Shown piece after piece: positions 45,492-58,304 of a stretch of 64,000 nt of DNA (its first letter is position 1; the number at the start of each line of letters is the position of its first letter). The DNA is taken from NCBI GenBank assembly GCA_039720395.1, contig CM077821.1, positions 45,442,388 to 45,506,387 on the forward strand, read 5' to 3'. Source of the stretch: Liquidambar formosana (lineage: Eukaryota; Streptophyta; Magnoliopsida; Saxifragales; Altingiaceae). Position numbers and translations under genes: made by a program. The notes beneath the pieces are model-generated. The model was not told the DNA's origin, ran no database searches, and saw nothing but the letters and a program-made list of their open reading frames with translations.

Positions 45492-47546
45492 TGTGAGTGA
45501 CATATCCTAACCACGTTGGCTTAGGAGTACACCACTAACCAGGAGGGTTAGTATGGTGAAGGAGTCGCCAGCCGATTTGGCTTTGGAACTGATTGACCCC
45601 TAGCAAGGGTCCAACTTGTCATAACCAAAAGATTTCAAGTTCGGAGTTAGGGTACGTTGTTGGAAATGTGTTAGGCACCCAATAACGCCCCCCGACACGT
45701 GTTTTGTTGGCTTTAATTAACAAGAATTATCAATTGGATTTAACCCTATTCATGCGATATGCAATTTAATTCAAATGATATCACGTAATGATGGCAAATA
45801 AATAAATAAGGAAATGAATTATACAAAGAATCAATACAATAAAGGACTAATCTAAAGAATGATACAAAAATAAAGAAAGAGTCAACTAAATAAATAAATA
45901 GACAAGTAAGAAAATAAAGTATAAGAGGAAATAATCTACTAATAATAAAGAAAAACAAATAAGTAAAGAAACAAGAAAATAAGTAGGAATATAATAAAAA
46001 TAATTAAAGGAATGGTTAAAATAAAGAATTAATTTAAAGAAAGAAAGATATAAAATATGGAACTAATATAAATCAGGAAGTGATAGTAAAAGAAGATTGA
46101 CACAAAAAAAGAAAGATATAGAAGGGACAAACACATATGGTAATAACCTAAACTAATAAATAAATAAAAATAATAGAATTAACCTAACCTAAGAAGTACT
46201 AAATAAAAAAAATATGCAAAGAATGAAAAAATAAATAAGAAAAGCAAAAAAATATGGAGAATAACCTAAACTAGGGAATAGATAAAATATGGAATCGAAT
46301 AAGTATGGAATGAATAATACAAAATAAAATAAATATAATAAAAGAGTCAACTGATCATACAAAAGAAGTGCGAACGCACAACTGTAAAGTGCGTACGCAC
46401 TTTTAATTTATACGTACGTGCATTCTATTCATGGAACCCCAAAATTAATAATATGCTTTTGCAACTTACAAAATATGTAAATATAAAAAAGAACTATGAA
46501 AATCAAGTCTTGAATCTATATGCACACAACTAAAAAGATTAAAATGATAAAAATAAAATTAAGAAGGGATGGGAATAAATCAAAATGAACTAAGAAAGAA
46601 ATCCTAATCTAATAAATGAAAATACATATGCAGAGATGAATACGCCTATTCCACTATGCGACCACATAAATTAATCGGTACCGAAAATTACTAATCATAT
46701 GAAAATCAAATTAAATAAAAATCGAAAGAGAAAACTAAAAAATAATTTTACTACGAAATAAGAAACAACTAAACAAAATAAATATATAATCATGGAGAAA
46801 AGAGAATCATTTAAATAGCATGTCTATACATATGAGAATAATAACAAGCTATTTCAAACAATAAGAAAAGAGAAAACTAAAAAAAATCAAAAGAAAAAAC
46901 TTTAAAAAAAAAATTACTACGAAATAAGAACAACTAAACAAAATAAACATACAATCATGGAGAAAATAGAATCATGTAAATAGCATGTCCAGATATACGA
47001 GAATAATAACAAGCTATTTCAAATAATGAGAGAAAGTTAGAAAAGTGAGTGTGACCCTCAGGTTTGGTGGTGTGTCGAATCAAACTTTTATGAACTCTTT
47101 CTTTCAAGTCTCCGTGATCATAGCCGTCTTTCTCTCTCTCAGCTTTTTAGAGTTTGTAGCAGTGGTGGCCAGAGAATGGTGGTGGCTAGAGAATGGTTTC
47201 AGTCCCCTTTCCAAGTTGAAAGTGATCTATTTATAAAGGTAGTATTAGGGTTTTATTGGAGTTAGGTAGGGTTTTTGAAGCCTTGTAGGCATCATGATCA
47301 TTAGTAAGAATTACACAAGGCAAGAGAAAGCTACCAAAAATAAGAACAAGGCAAGTTCGTCTAGGATGTGCGTATGCACAAATGAAATATGCGTACGTAT
47401 ATATATCTGGCAAATTTCCACTCAGACTAGGTTGTGATCATGTTGACCTTTTTAAAATTATTCACTAAAATTCCAATAAATTTCACCTTCATTATCAAGT
47501 TTAAAGGGGGTTTTGAAAAGTCGGGAGGTACAAAATGGGGTGTCTA
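45492..47546 (-). mobile_element. Tat-like solo LTR downstream of pseudogene copy 2
   Basis: Counterpart of 15131-17166 with the same imperfect flanks AGTAG / AGAAG. A-rich body, no gene. Palindrome-derived motifs near 46368-46420 and 47370-47400. Confidence 0.8.
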
Positions 47547-48594
47547 AGAAGCAGACAGGGCATGGAGTATATTTTAAGAATTATAAATTATAACTTCCAT
47601 CAACTAATTTCATAGCTATATATGAAGATTGTGCATGTGGCTTGTTGATGTTGGTAGCACCCACATGGGAGGTCTCCTAAACCAACTAGTAACGTGATGA
47701 GAAAATTCAACATCCAAAAATGCAATCCAAGTTCAAATAAACTCAACAAATTAAGCCTCATTCCACCATTTGGGGGTTGGCTACCTGAATCCCAATTTCG
47801 CCAATCCATTTTCGCTAGCAATATTTTTTCACTTCCTCAACCCATATTCCTTTTTGTGCTTCTTCGACTCGAACAGTATCATTCTCTTCCATGCAAGTAC
47901 GCAGTCATTGGTTGATCATTGTTGCATCGGGCCAAATATCAATCCCTACATTGCAACTAGACCTGATATTAATTAGACTTGCAATGTATAGTTTTCTGCA
48001 CATTTTTATTGACACAAACAGTTTATGCAATAAAGCATCGCTGGTCCTCCTTGTGAACTAATGAACATAGATAACAAAAAGGGCCACCAAGTGACAGAAA
48101 CTAAACTCTGATGGCAAATTTCAAATGAATATGATTTTTTTCTATACTTAATTCATTTGGTCTTTATGAGTTTATTCTATGACTCTTTCCTATAGTTTTA
48201 TAATGTAATGCATAAATATAATAATGGTTCTATATATAAGCACCAAGATAGTATTAAAACTTTGAACAATAACAGCCATATAGAAATTATATCAAGCAAA
48301 TACCTTGTCAACCATGCAGCCGAAGATCTTTCCCCGTTCCTTCCGTTGATCAGAAAATTCAAAACACAGGTAATCATAATACAGTATTAAAAGTTTAAAA
48401 AATAATTGTAATATAAAAATATTATATCAAGCAATACCTTATCAACCACGCAGCTAAAGATCTTTCCCCGTTCCTTCTATTGATCAGAAAATTGCTGAAT
48501 TTCTGGGTTTTGCAGCATTGCCCATGCACGACTAAGTCTTAACACAAGGGGGGAAAACCAGAAGACTAACACAAGGGGGCGCCTCATTCCCTTA
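47547..48594. other. Intergenic, with the 111-bp direct repeat pair
   Basis: Counterpart of 17167-18214. The direct repeats lie at about 48249-48359 and 48382-48493. No gene supported. Confidence 0.6.
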
Positions 48595-49046
48595 AGTTGT
48601 GTTTGGTACGCTTGAATGGAATGGGAAAGGAATGGAATGGTTATGCATGGGAATGGAATGGAAAAGAGAATGAAAGGAATGGTGATTCTCAATAGCCATT
48701 CCATGCCTTTGTTTGGCGCAATTGAGAGAAGGAATGGAAACATGTGAGTTCCATTGGAGTGTGGGATTCAAGAGAGGAGAGAGAAGAGAGGAAAAAAGAG
48801 AAAAAAGAGAGATTGGTAGGTCCCATCGGCATTATTGTTTTTCTTTGAGGGAAGGAATGAGTATTCCTTTGTGTTGAGAAATGAATACTTGTTCCATCAT
48901 ACGAGGGAATAGAGAGTTTGAGAAAATAAGTATTCCATTCCTTAAGCCCGCCAAACATCCCACCTTTTTTTATTTTATTTTATTTTATTTTATCAATGGA
49001 ATATCGATTCCATTCCATCCTCTATTCCCACCTAATAAACACAGCC
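48595..49046. mobile_element. Tourist/PIF-Harbinger-like MITE, unit 2 copy
   Basis: 452 bp, TTA at 48592-48594 and 49047-49049. Same insertion as 18215-18666; its left end has drifted (AGTTGTGTTTGGT). Confidence 0.78.
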
Positions 49047-49558
49047 TTACTGTGGGCTCACCCTTTTAGCTTGTGCTTCTACAAGATGGAAATCATTGTA
49101 CATGCTACATCAGTACCTACACTATAAAAAACCCACTGTTCTGATGAAGAAATTGGAGATTTTCCTTAGCTAAAATAAAGATTACAAAACAATAGCCCGC
49201 ATAATACCCACCAGGAAGGTAGAAAACGTTCCCAACAAACCCCCAAGTCTCCAACCCAAGATTTGAATACAATTCATGGCAGACTCAGACCCTCCTTTTC
49301 TCCCACAAACTCAGACCGGTATCGGCTCCGAACATACATTAATATCCTTCATAACAGGCAAGTCATTCGAGGTCTCAGAGGAGGGCTCTTCTCAAGAGTG
49401 AGGATTAACAATGCCCCCCTTAAAAAAAAAAAAAAAAGAAAAAAAAAAGAAAAAACAATTGCAGTTTTTACTTTTTAGTACTGTTCCCTGATGTTTGCCC
49501 TGTTTCACTGTAAAACAACATTTTTGTACAGCTATTCTCTGAGTAATTTCTTTTTTTT

Positions 49559-49621
<63 letters not shown>

Positions 49622-51405
49622 TTGGACCTGCATTTGGAATAGAATTTTGTTAACATGTTCATTCCTCTAATTTGGAGAATGATGAAATGTGCATTATTTT
49701 TTTACCAATTAGCTTTCTGTTGAGGTGTTTGATGAAATTGGTATTAAGGTTGAGATTGTTTCGTCTTTACTGAAAATTCTATTACAGATGACTTTGTTGC
49801 TGGAAATTCAAATATTTAAACCTTCAAATTCAGATCTGTTTTTTGAGTCTTGTTGGAAGATGAGGTTATAGTTGGACTTATACCGAAATCATCACCTTCG
49901 TTTAAGGGGTGGCCATACAGGTATTCAGCCCACCGACTTGGACAAAGGGAAAAAGTGTAGAAAATGACTAGTGGCCTAGTGGGTCTTTTGCCCGTTCCAA
50001 CTACGTATTTTGCATGTGCAAAATGGGTAAGAGTTCTGACCCAAAAAAAAAAAAAGGAAAAGGGAAAGAGTTGAAAATGACTAGTGGCCTAGCGGGTCTT
50101 TTGCTCTTTCACTCTTTCCTATTTTGTAAGTGCAAAATGGGCCCCCCAATTCCTTGACTTCTCTTCGATCAATTACTTCATGATGAGTACTTCAGAAGCT
50201 TCGAAGACTCGTGAATTGATCACCTGTATGAACACCATTACCGGGATGATGTTTTTGCCGAGTTTTTATTTTTTTAGTTTTTTTGGGGACTTGCTCACAT
50301 GAGTCTTTCATAATGTATCCATTCCCCCTATTCAAAGGAGGCAGCAGACCACCTAGTTTTTTTTTTTCTCTTTTTTTTTTTTTGTTTATGTGCTCAAGTG
50401 GGTCATGGTTTTACCTTTGACTCTGGGAATAATAGGACCAAAGATATGAACACTCAAGACAATAGCCAAAAAAGAAAAAGAAAAAAGAACTGTTCCATTT
50501 CTATATAGCACACAGACACAGCATGAGACGGCAGATAAACAACTATCTAAAAGTCCAAATAAACGGATTAGATCATAACATGTGGCGTTGCCATTACACA
50601 AAATTTTCTCAACATATGGGCAAGTTTGTTACGTGAGATGGCCAGGCGCCCGAAAGGTATATAGCTTACTTTTTCAGAAGTGTGTATGCGTGAGTTTTTT
50701 CATGGAGAGCGACAGACTCACAGACAGGTCCTCTCATCTTGTACAGGACGTAGAAAATCAAATTTTATCCTCAAACTGTCTGGACTTTTCTTTGAACTTT
50801 CTCTTAGAAGACCAATGGGATCCTCTCATGTATTCCCTCAATCTCGGATGAATATCAGACTTCTCCTTAAAATTACTTTCAATTTCGATGGCCTCTCCGA
50901 AATTCAAATGTAACATCATCTTTCCCCTCGAGACAAATTTGCAACCTTTTTCAGTGATTGGATAAAGAAGGCTTTTTTTTTTCTTTTTTTTTTTTTTTTT
51001 TGCACAATTTAACAATAATTTTTTTAAAAAAAATTATACTTTAATATTTTCAAGTTTGTTTCATTTTTTCACTTTTCCATTATTTTATTTGAAAACTTCA
51101 AGCTACCCACCTTCAATTGCACGTGGGTGGCTGTTTTAAATTTTAACCCATTGAAATTTGAAAGTGTGCATCGAAACCTCTGGGTAGTATCTGATACTCC
51201 ATGTTTAATTGATTAGAACCAACAAGAGATTCAGACAAAAGCTCACCATAATGGGTGACGTTCTCCTTTCTACATCAAGACCATTTTTTTTTCTCCTCCC
51301 CCATATCTCCATATGCATATAAATTACACACACACACACATATTTCTATCATGATCTCACCAATCAAATATCAAGTTCTGTGAGTCCAAACCAGTCTCTG
51401 CAACT
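49047..51405. other. RLK3 upstream region with a 52-base G run
   Basis: Counterpart of 18667-21367 without the 403-bp LTR. A run of 52 G (49569-49620) replaces ten G in unit 1. A probable TATA box, TATAAAT, lies at 51318-51324, 88 bp before the RLK3 ATG. No gene. Confidence 0.65.
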
Positions 51406-53847
51406 ATGAGATACCAAACTACAACACCTCCATATTTTCCCTTCCTTCTTCTCTTCCTCCTCATCTCTGCTTTCTCAACTTTTGCAGCTTCAAAAACCAA
51501 GAATTACTTGCCCAGAGGCTCCTCTCTATCAGTTGAACATGGTTCAGACCTTCTAAAATCTCCAGACACCACATTCACCTGCGGCTTCTATGGTGTGGGA
51601 GAAAATGCTTACTGGTTCTCAATTTGGTTCACACATTCCAATGATAGAACCGTTGTTTGGATGGCCAACCGGGACAGACCGGCCAATGGTCAGGGATCCA
51701 GAATTTTGCTCCGGCGAGACGGGCTGATGGTCCTGACCGATGTTGATGGGTCCACCATATGGGAGACCAACACCAACACCACCACCTCCACTGATGTTGA
51801 TAGAGCTGAGCTTCTCAATACTGGAAACCTGGTTCTAAAGAACCCAAAAGGTAAAATTCTATGGCAAAGCTTTGATTCTCCTACTGATACTCTCCTGCCT
51901 TCTCAACTCTTTACAAAGAACAAGAAGCTGATATCTACAATAGGAAAAGGGTATTACTCTTCTGGGTATTTTAGCTTTTATTTTACTAATGATAATTTAC
52001 TGAAATTGATGTATGATGGGCCTGAAAGTTCAAGCTTATATTGGCCTAATCCTGGTACTGTGTTTCCAAAAGATAGAACAAACTATAACAGTAGCAGAAC
52101 TGCTGTTCTAGATGAAATGGGTGGATTTTTGTCCAGTGATAGGTTCCAATTCAGTGCTTCTGACATGGGTGTTGGAATAAAAAGGAGGCTAACCATGGAT
52201 TTTGATGGGAACCTCAGGCTTTATAGCTTGAATGAATCTGCCGGGTCATGGTTAATAACATGGGAAGCTCTTGCTCAGCAGTGTAATGTGCATGGAGTGT
52301 GTGGGAGAAATGGGATCTGTGTTTATACACCTGAACCCAGGTGCTCATGCCCTCCTGGTTATGTGGTAAGGGACCCCAGTAACTGGAACCAAGGCTGCAA
52401 GCCTAAGTTCAACCGAAGTTGTTCCAAATCCGAGCAAGTAAAATTTGTGGAGCTTCCCCATACAGATTACTATGGGTTTGATCTGAATTATAGCACAGGT
52501 ATTTCTATGAATGCTTGCAGGGAAATCTGCTTGGGGAATTGCCTTTGTGAAGCATTTAGCTATAGGCAAACAGGGGAAAGAGTCTGTTTCACAAAAAGTG
52601 CGCTTTTCAATGGGTACACGTCTCCGAATTTTCCAGGCAGCATATACTTAAAGCTTCCAGGGAGTGTGGAAACATCAGAACCCATCATTCTCAATGGCTC
52701 TGAACCCATATGCATGTCCAGTGAAGCTAAAATTGTGATGGGTTCTACCACTATGTATGATACTGCCAATAAAAGAGTGAGATGGGTCTATCTCTACTCG
52801 TTTGCTGCTGCCATCGGTGCCATTGAAATTTTCCTTGCTATGATTGGTTTGTGGTTCCTGTTTGGTATACATGGTGTGCCAGGTTTGGTGGAAGATGGAT
52901 ATCGTGCGACATCAAGTCAATTTAGGAAGTTTAGTTATGCTGAACTCAAGAAGGCAACCAGGAACTTCAACGAAGAACTAGGAAGAGGAGGCTCTGGGGC
53001 TGTTTATAAGGGAGTTTTGGTAGATGAAAGAGTGGTGGCAGTGAAGAGACTGGGTGGTGTGATTCAAGGGGAAGAAGTGTTTTGGGCAGAAGTGAGCACA
53101 ATAGGAAAAATCAACCACATGAACCTGGTGAGAATGTGGGGATTCTGTTCAGAAGGTAGACACAAACTCTTAGTCTATGAGTACATAGAAAAACGGTCAC
53201 TGGACAAGCACCTATTCAGCACAAATTCACTCGGATGGAAAGAGAGGTTCAAAGTTGCCTTAGGGACAGCTAAGGGTTTGGCCTACCTTCACCACGAGTG
53301 TCTAGAATGGGTTATCCATTGCGACGTGAAGCCTGAAAATATACTACTGGACAGTGAATTTGAACCCAAGATAGCGGATTTTGGGCTAGCAAAGTTGTCT
53401 AAAAGAGGTGGTCCCAATTCGGAGTTCTCTCGTATTCGAGGAACCAAAGGGTACATGGCTCCAGAGTGGGCTCTCAACCTTCCTGTCACTGCTAAAGTTG
53501 ATGTTTATAGTTTTGGAGTTGTAATTCTGGAGCTCGTGAGGGGAATTCGGCTGTCAAATTGGGTGGTAGACGATATTGAGGATACTGAGGAGCAGGAAAC
53601 AGAGCTGACAAGGTTTGTTAGGGTTGTGAAAAGGAAAATCCAACGTGGAGAAGACTCATGGACAGAGGATGTAGTGGATCCAAGATTGGAAGGGCAATTT
53701 AGCAGGAAGCAGGCGACAACTATGGTCGAAATAGGTCTTTCCTGTGTGGAGGAAGATAGAGGGAAGAGATTAACAATGGATTCTGTGGTCCAAATTCTAC
53801 TCGAATGTGGTGATGAAATGGTAGTCCGCACTCCTAACAAGCTTTAA
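51406..53847 (+). CDS. RLK3: G-type lectin S-receptor-like Ser/Thr kinase (ZmPK1-like), type 1
   Basis: 813 aa, intact, intronless. Domain order as in RLK1; the three extra residues come from growth of an ACC/AAC repeat in the lectin domain (TNTNTTTSTD). Lys547, Asp640 of HCDVKPEN and DFG 658-660 are present, so it is a probable active non-RD kinase. AATAAA lies at 53913-53918. The ends are closest to RLK1, but from about 52610 to 53100 (PAN end, juxtamembrane, membrane span, kinase start) it shares coding and silent variants with RLK2, which suggests gene conversion or an independent change in RLK1. Confidence 0.95.
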   Translation: MRYQTTTPPYFPFLLLFLLISAFSTFAASKTKNYLPRGSSLSVEHGSDLLKSPDTTFTCGFYGVGENAYWFSIWFTHSNDRTVVWMANRDRPANGQGSRILLRRDGLMVLTDVDGSTIWETNTNTTTSTDVDRAELLNTGNLVLKNPKGKILWQSFDSPTDTLLPSQLFTKNKKLISTIGKGYYSSGYFSFYFTNDNLLKLMYDGPESSSLYWPNPGTVFPKDRTNYNSSRTAVLDEMGGFLSSDRFQFSASDMGVGIKRRLTMDFDGNLRLYSLNESAGSWLITWEALAQQCNVHGVCGRNGICVYTPEPRCSCPPGYVVRDPSNWNQGCKPKFNRSCSKSEQVKFVELPHTDYYGFDLNYSTGISMNACREICLGNCLCEAFSYRQTGERVCFTKSALFNGYTSPNFPGSIYLKLPGSVETSEPIILNGSEPICMSSEAKIVMGSTTMYDTANKRVRWVYLYSFAAAIGAIEIFLAMIGLWFLFGIHGVPGLVEDGYRATSSQFRKFSYAELKKATRNFNEELGRGGSGAVYKGVLVDERVVAVKRLGGVIQGEEVFWAEVSTIGKINHMNLVRMWGFCSEGRHKLLVYEYIEKRSLDKHLFSTNSLGWKERFKVALGTAKGLAYLHHECLEWVIHCDVKPENILLDSEFEPKIADFGLAKLSKRGGPNSEFSRIRGTKGYMAPEWALNLPVTAKVDVYSFGVVILELVRGIRLSNWVVDDIEDTEEQETELTRFVRVVKRKIQRGEDSWTEDVVDPRLEGQFSRKQATTMVEIGLSCVEEDRGKRLTMDSVVQILLECGDEMVVRTPNKL

Positions 53848-56782
53848 TTGCATTTGAGCTGTAAACGTTTTCTTGATTTTGTTTTTGTAATAGGGATTCA
53901 CATGTCTTTCTGAATAAATTACACAGTTATACAGGGGAATCACAATTTATGGTTTGCAAATTACATTAAGCACGAAGAAAATTACAGAATGCTTGTTTTT
54001 CTGAGTGTGCCACAACAAAATCCCAAGTCTCAAAGACTTGGCTACACGAATCCTGTTTCACCATTCAGCTCTATCAATGAACATATCATTAATCGAATCA
54101 TTGCACTTGGAGAGAAACAAAATGCAAAATCTTGAACGAAACTTCTTTATTACCATTTTTGTATAATCAGATTGTACCAATGGAATCTGGATCATATTTG
54201 TTGAAATTTATCAGACTGTTGGATTGGATCAGATTCCGAAGCAACCCGATATGATCTGTTCAAAACCAGCTTGCTTGCATGGAGCAAAAAAAACCTTTTA
54301 GGGTCAGTCGGAGGTTGAATAGTCGTTGGAAAGTGGTCGGAGTTTGGTTGCCGATGGAAGTGCCGCCAGTGACAACCTTGGGATAGAAACAAAAACGTGG
54401 GAGAGAGAACCAGTAATAATGTTGGGTGAGAGGAAAACGTGGGAGAGAGAAAGTGAGGTTGGAGTTTAAAAAATGGTATCTTTGTCACTATGGTGTAAAA
54501 AGGGGTTATCATAAAAGTGTTTTTATGTGTGCGTCTATTATAAAAGAACTCTTATACTAGGAGGCTATGGCCAAAAATCCCTATTGTTTTTTAATCATCA
54601 AATTATTTTATTTATTTGGGTTGGTGATTGGGGGTGGGGGTGTTTGGGTTCATTGTGTCACATTCTTCATCATACTATATCTTTAGGCTTTATTCAGTCG
54701 AGGTTGGTCAAGCTTAAGCCACTAAAAACTTTACTACATGTCTGAAGTGAATGGCTTAATTAAAACAGGAGAAGTTAAGAGGCAAGAGAACTTATACTCT
54801 TGGCCTTGGTTTCAAAACAATGCTCCTTTGAACATTGACAGGATTGGACCTGTATTTAGAATAGAATGTTGTTAATATGTTCATTCCTGTAATTTAGAGA
54901 ATGATGAAATGTGCATTATTATTTTTTTTTTTAGGGTGATGTTATTGCCAGAGCCCAAAAGTATGCTTCCACGGCATTGTTTGGTAAATAGACTAGTTTG
55001 CCCCCAAAACAAATCTCTCCTTTTCTAAAACATCAGCAACGAATAAAGAGAGCTCTAGCCTTTTAGGTAATGGATGCAATTCTACAGCTTCTGCTCCCCA
55101 TGATTTGACGAAGAAGAGAAAGGGAGAAGCCATGGCTGGCTCTTCCTCTAAAGAAATTAAATTTAAAAAATAAATAAATAAAAGATTAGAAGAAAGACGT
55201 GGATGCTATCAGAAGAAGAAAGGGAGTTCAGAGAGACCTCCAAAAAGACTACAGCCGTCAACTATAGCAGAAAAGTAAGTTGAAAAAGCCTTTAGAAGAA
55301 GACGCTGGAAAATTTTTCAGTATCCTTCCCCCCCCCCCCCCCCCCCCCCCCCCCCATTTTTTTTTTTTTTTTTTTTCATTTTTGGGTACATAACAGCTCC
55401 AGCTTCGTATGACCACGAATGGGAAAATTTCAGTATCTTTCTTCCTCTTACATCACTACTCAATCACCTCCTAGCAACCCATCCAAGAGGCTGATTCAAC
55501 CTGGTGAAGAAGATCATGACCACCGTGAGAACGATTAGCACACCTAGGGCTTCGAGATTAGGGGAAGAGCCATATCGTGTACAGGTACAGGCATAGCATT
55601 GGATCTAACCACCGCAATTATGGCAGGAGGATTTTGACTTTTGAGGTTGGGTTTGTACACTTTAACAATGCTAAACCAAACACTGTTTGGTTGGTGAGAA
55701 AATGGGGTGGAAAAGTAGAGAAATTTTTTGTTTTGCTCTCACACCGACAACCTTTCTCTTTGCTCATATTTTTTTCATTTTTCTCTCTTTGCGGGTGCAC
55801 TGCCAACAGCAGTCATGGCTCTCTCCATTTTGTGATATTTTCTCTCAATCTCTCTCATCTTTTAGGGTAATTTGGTCCATTTGAAAAAACATGCCGTGGA
55901 AGCAAACTTTGTTTCTTGGGAAATAGCGCCACCCTTTTTTTTATTACCAATTAGGTGCCTGTTGAGGTGTTTGCTGAAATGCGTAGTGAGGTTGACACTT
56001 TCATTTCATCTTTACTAAAAATTCTATTACAGATGACTCTGTTGCTGGAAATTCAAATCATTTAAACCTGGAAATGTATATATCATTTTTGAGTCTTGTT
56101 GGATGATGAGGTCACAGTTGGACTAATCCTGAAATCATCCACCTGGACAAAGGGAAAGATGTGAAAATGGCTAGTGGGTCTTTGCCTTTTTACCCTTTCC
56201 TATTTTCTATGTGCAAAATGGAACCCGCCAATTTTGTGAATTCTCTGAACTCAGCCACTCCACGATAAACATCTCAGAATCTCCTAAGACTCGTGAATTC
56301 ATCACCTAGCTAGATGCGACACCATTACCGTGAATTATGTTTATGCTTAGTTTTTTGTTTTTGTTTTGCTTTATTTTTTTTTCTTGGGTTTTCTTAACGT
56401 GTATCCTAAAAGCACATGTTAAACTGCAATTAATAACCCATTTATTGCATGAAAACAAATGTATTTTTACAGGTTTTTAAGAATTTTCACATTTTTCCAA
56501 GTAAATTTTACCATTTACAATGCATTTTCATCATTTTCAATGTAATAATTGGAACATTAATTACAGCTTAAAATGTGCCCTTAGGACACATGTTAAAAAA
56601 ATCTTTTTTTTTTGGGGACTTGCTCAGTAAGTCTTTCATATAGTACCAACTCCCTATATTCACAAGAGGGCAATGAACCACCCAAGTTTTTTTTTTTTTT
56701 TTTTTGGTCTGTTTACACCCTTCAAGAAATAGTTGGACCAAAGATTTGAACACATAGGATAATAAGCTCCCCAACCCCCCCG
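53848..56782. other. RLK3 3' flank and RLK4 distal upstream region, no gene
   Basis: Aligns with 23801-24850 and 27282-29133; the CACTA empty site is at 54897-54899. A run of 28 C (55328-55355) then a T run replaces a plain T run of unit 1. ORFs at 55577-55884 overlap on both strands and are not called. Confidence 0.6.
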
Positions 56783-58101
56783 GGGGAAATTGGCGAATAG
56801 TCCACTTTTTGGTAAAATATTGGCAATTAGTTGAGTAAGAGTTTTTCTAAGTCAATTAGTCAATGAAACTAAAACTTATTTATCTAAAACTTATTTATCA
56901 ATTAATCAAACAGTTTTTGAAAATCCCTGGTTTGCCCTTATTATTACTAAGGGCACTCCCTTTTTTTTGTTATTAAGGGCACCCTATGTAACTAACTTAG
57001 CTTTATAGTATTATAATTTTTAAAAACTTATAACTTACAATATACATATCCATTTTTTGAAAAAATTATATTTTTGGAACCTGCTCGTCGACATTTTCGA
57101 AAAAAGATCCATATTGATTAGGTAATTATTAAAAAAATTAAAACTGTAAAATTTTACTATTTGACGAACTAATAAATTTTATAGTGAAAGTAGTAAAATT
57201 TTACTACTTTACGAAGTAGTAAAATTGTAGTAAATTTTATAGTAAAGTAATAAAATTTTACTACTTTACAAAGTAAATTTTACACTGAAGTAGTGAAATT
57301 TTACGAGTTTGTTAAATTGTAATCACTTAAAAAAAATGACATATCTCTTTTATAAAGTGTACTGAGATAATGTATGTTTATTGTAGAAAGAGAGTGTATA
57401 GAGAAGGAAGAGATAATGGGGGAAACATACAGAGAGCGAAGAGTAATTTTTTTTTTTTTTTTTTTGGTGATGAAAATGGGGTCTTGGTCAAATGAGGAAG
57501 GGGTTTAGGTGGTGGAGTGATTGGGTGGTACCGTGGTGGGTTTGATGCTGTGATGGAGGATTGGGATATATGGGTGTGAGCGACGGAGAAGGTGATGGTC
57601 AACAGGGAGTGGCGGCAACAATTGATTAGGGAACTAGGATGTACGGGTGTGAGCAACAATGGGGTTTGGTGGGGTTATGGCCGATGACTTGAGAGAGGGA
57701 TAGAATGGTGGCTTCGACTTTGTGTGAGCAGGGCTACGACAAAGTTGAACGAGCAGCTACAACGACAATGCCGGCGAGAGGAATGGTGGCCTTCTTGTTC
57801 TTCTTCTGTGCTGATCAGCTTTAGCTTATAGGTCGGACTAGCTTCTCCAGGATGGGATCGGCACAGCGGAGTCGTCGTCGTCTGGGGTGGACTTGTCGCC
57901 GGAGGTCGTCACACACTGTTGGGGGTGAGAGGGTTTTGATTTGGTGTTAAGGATGAAGAAGGATAGGTGTGGAGAGAGGGAAAAAGAAATAAAAGTGAGG
58001 ATATTTTGGTCAGTAATGATAAAAATGGAATGATTGAATTAAGAAAAAAGTTAGGTGACTAATTGCTAAATAAGATGTAATTTCTTGATTAATGGCTAAA
58101 T

Positions 58102-58106
<5 letters not shown>
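56783..58106 (+). mobile_element. GGGGAAATTGG-ended TIR element, unit 2 copy
   Basis: Same insertion as 29134-30459, followed by a long A run (58107-58134). GTAGTAAAATTTTACTAC-type motifs near 57170-57300. Confidence 0.6.
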
Positions 58107-58137
<31 letters not shown>

Positions 58138-58304
58138 AGAAGAAAAAAGAAAAAGAAACTATAACATATTTAGACAACAGATGTATAAAGGTAAACAAGA
58201 ATTGAATTTAAACTCTTTCAATTCAAGGGAGAAGCTCTGTGTATATTTATATATGTTGAAGTATACAAAGACAATTGAGTTGATAAGTACAAATATAAAA
58301 GATA

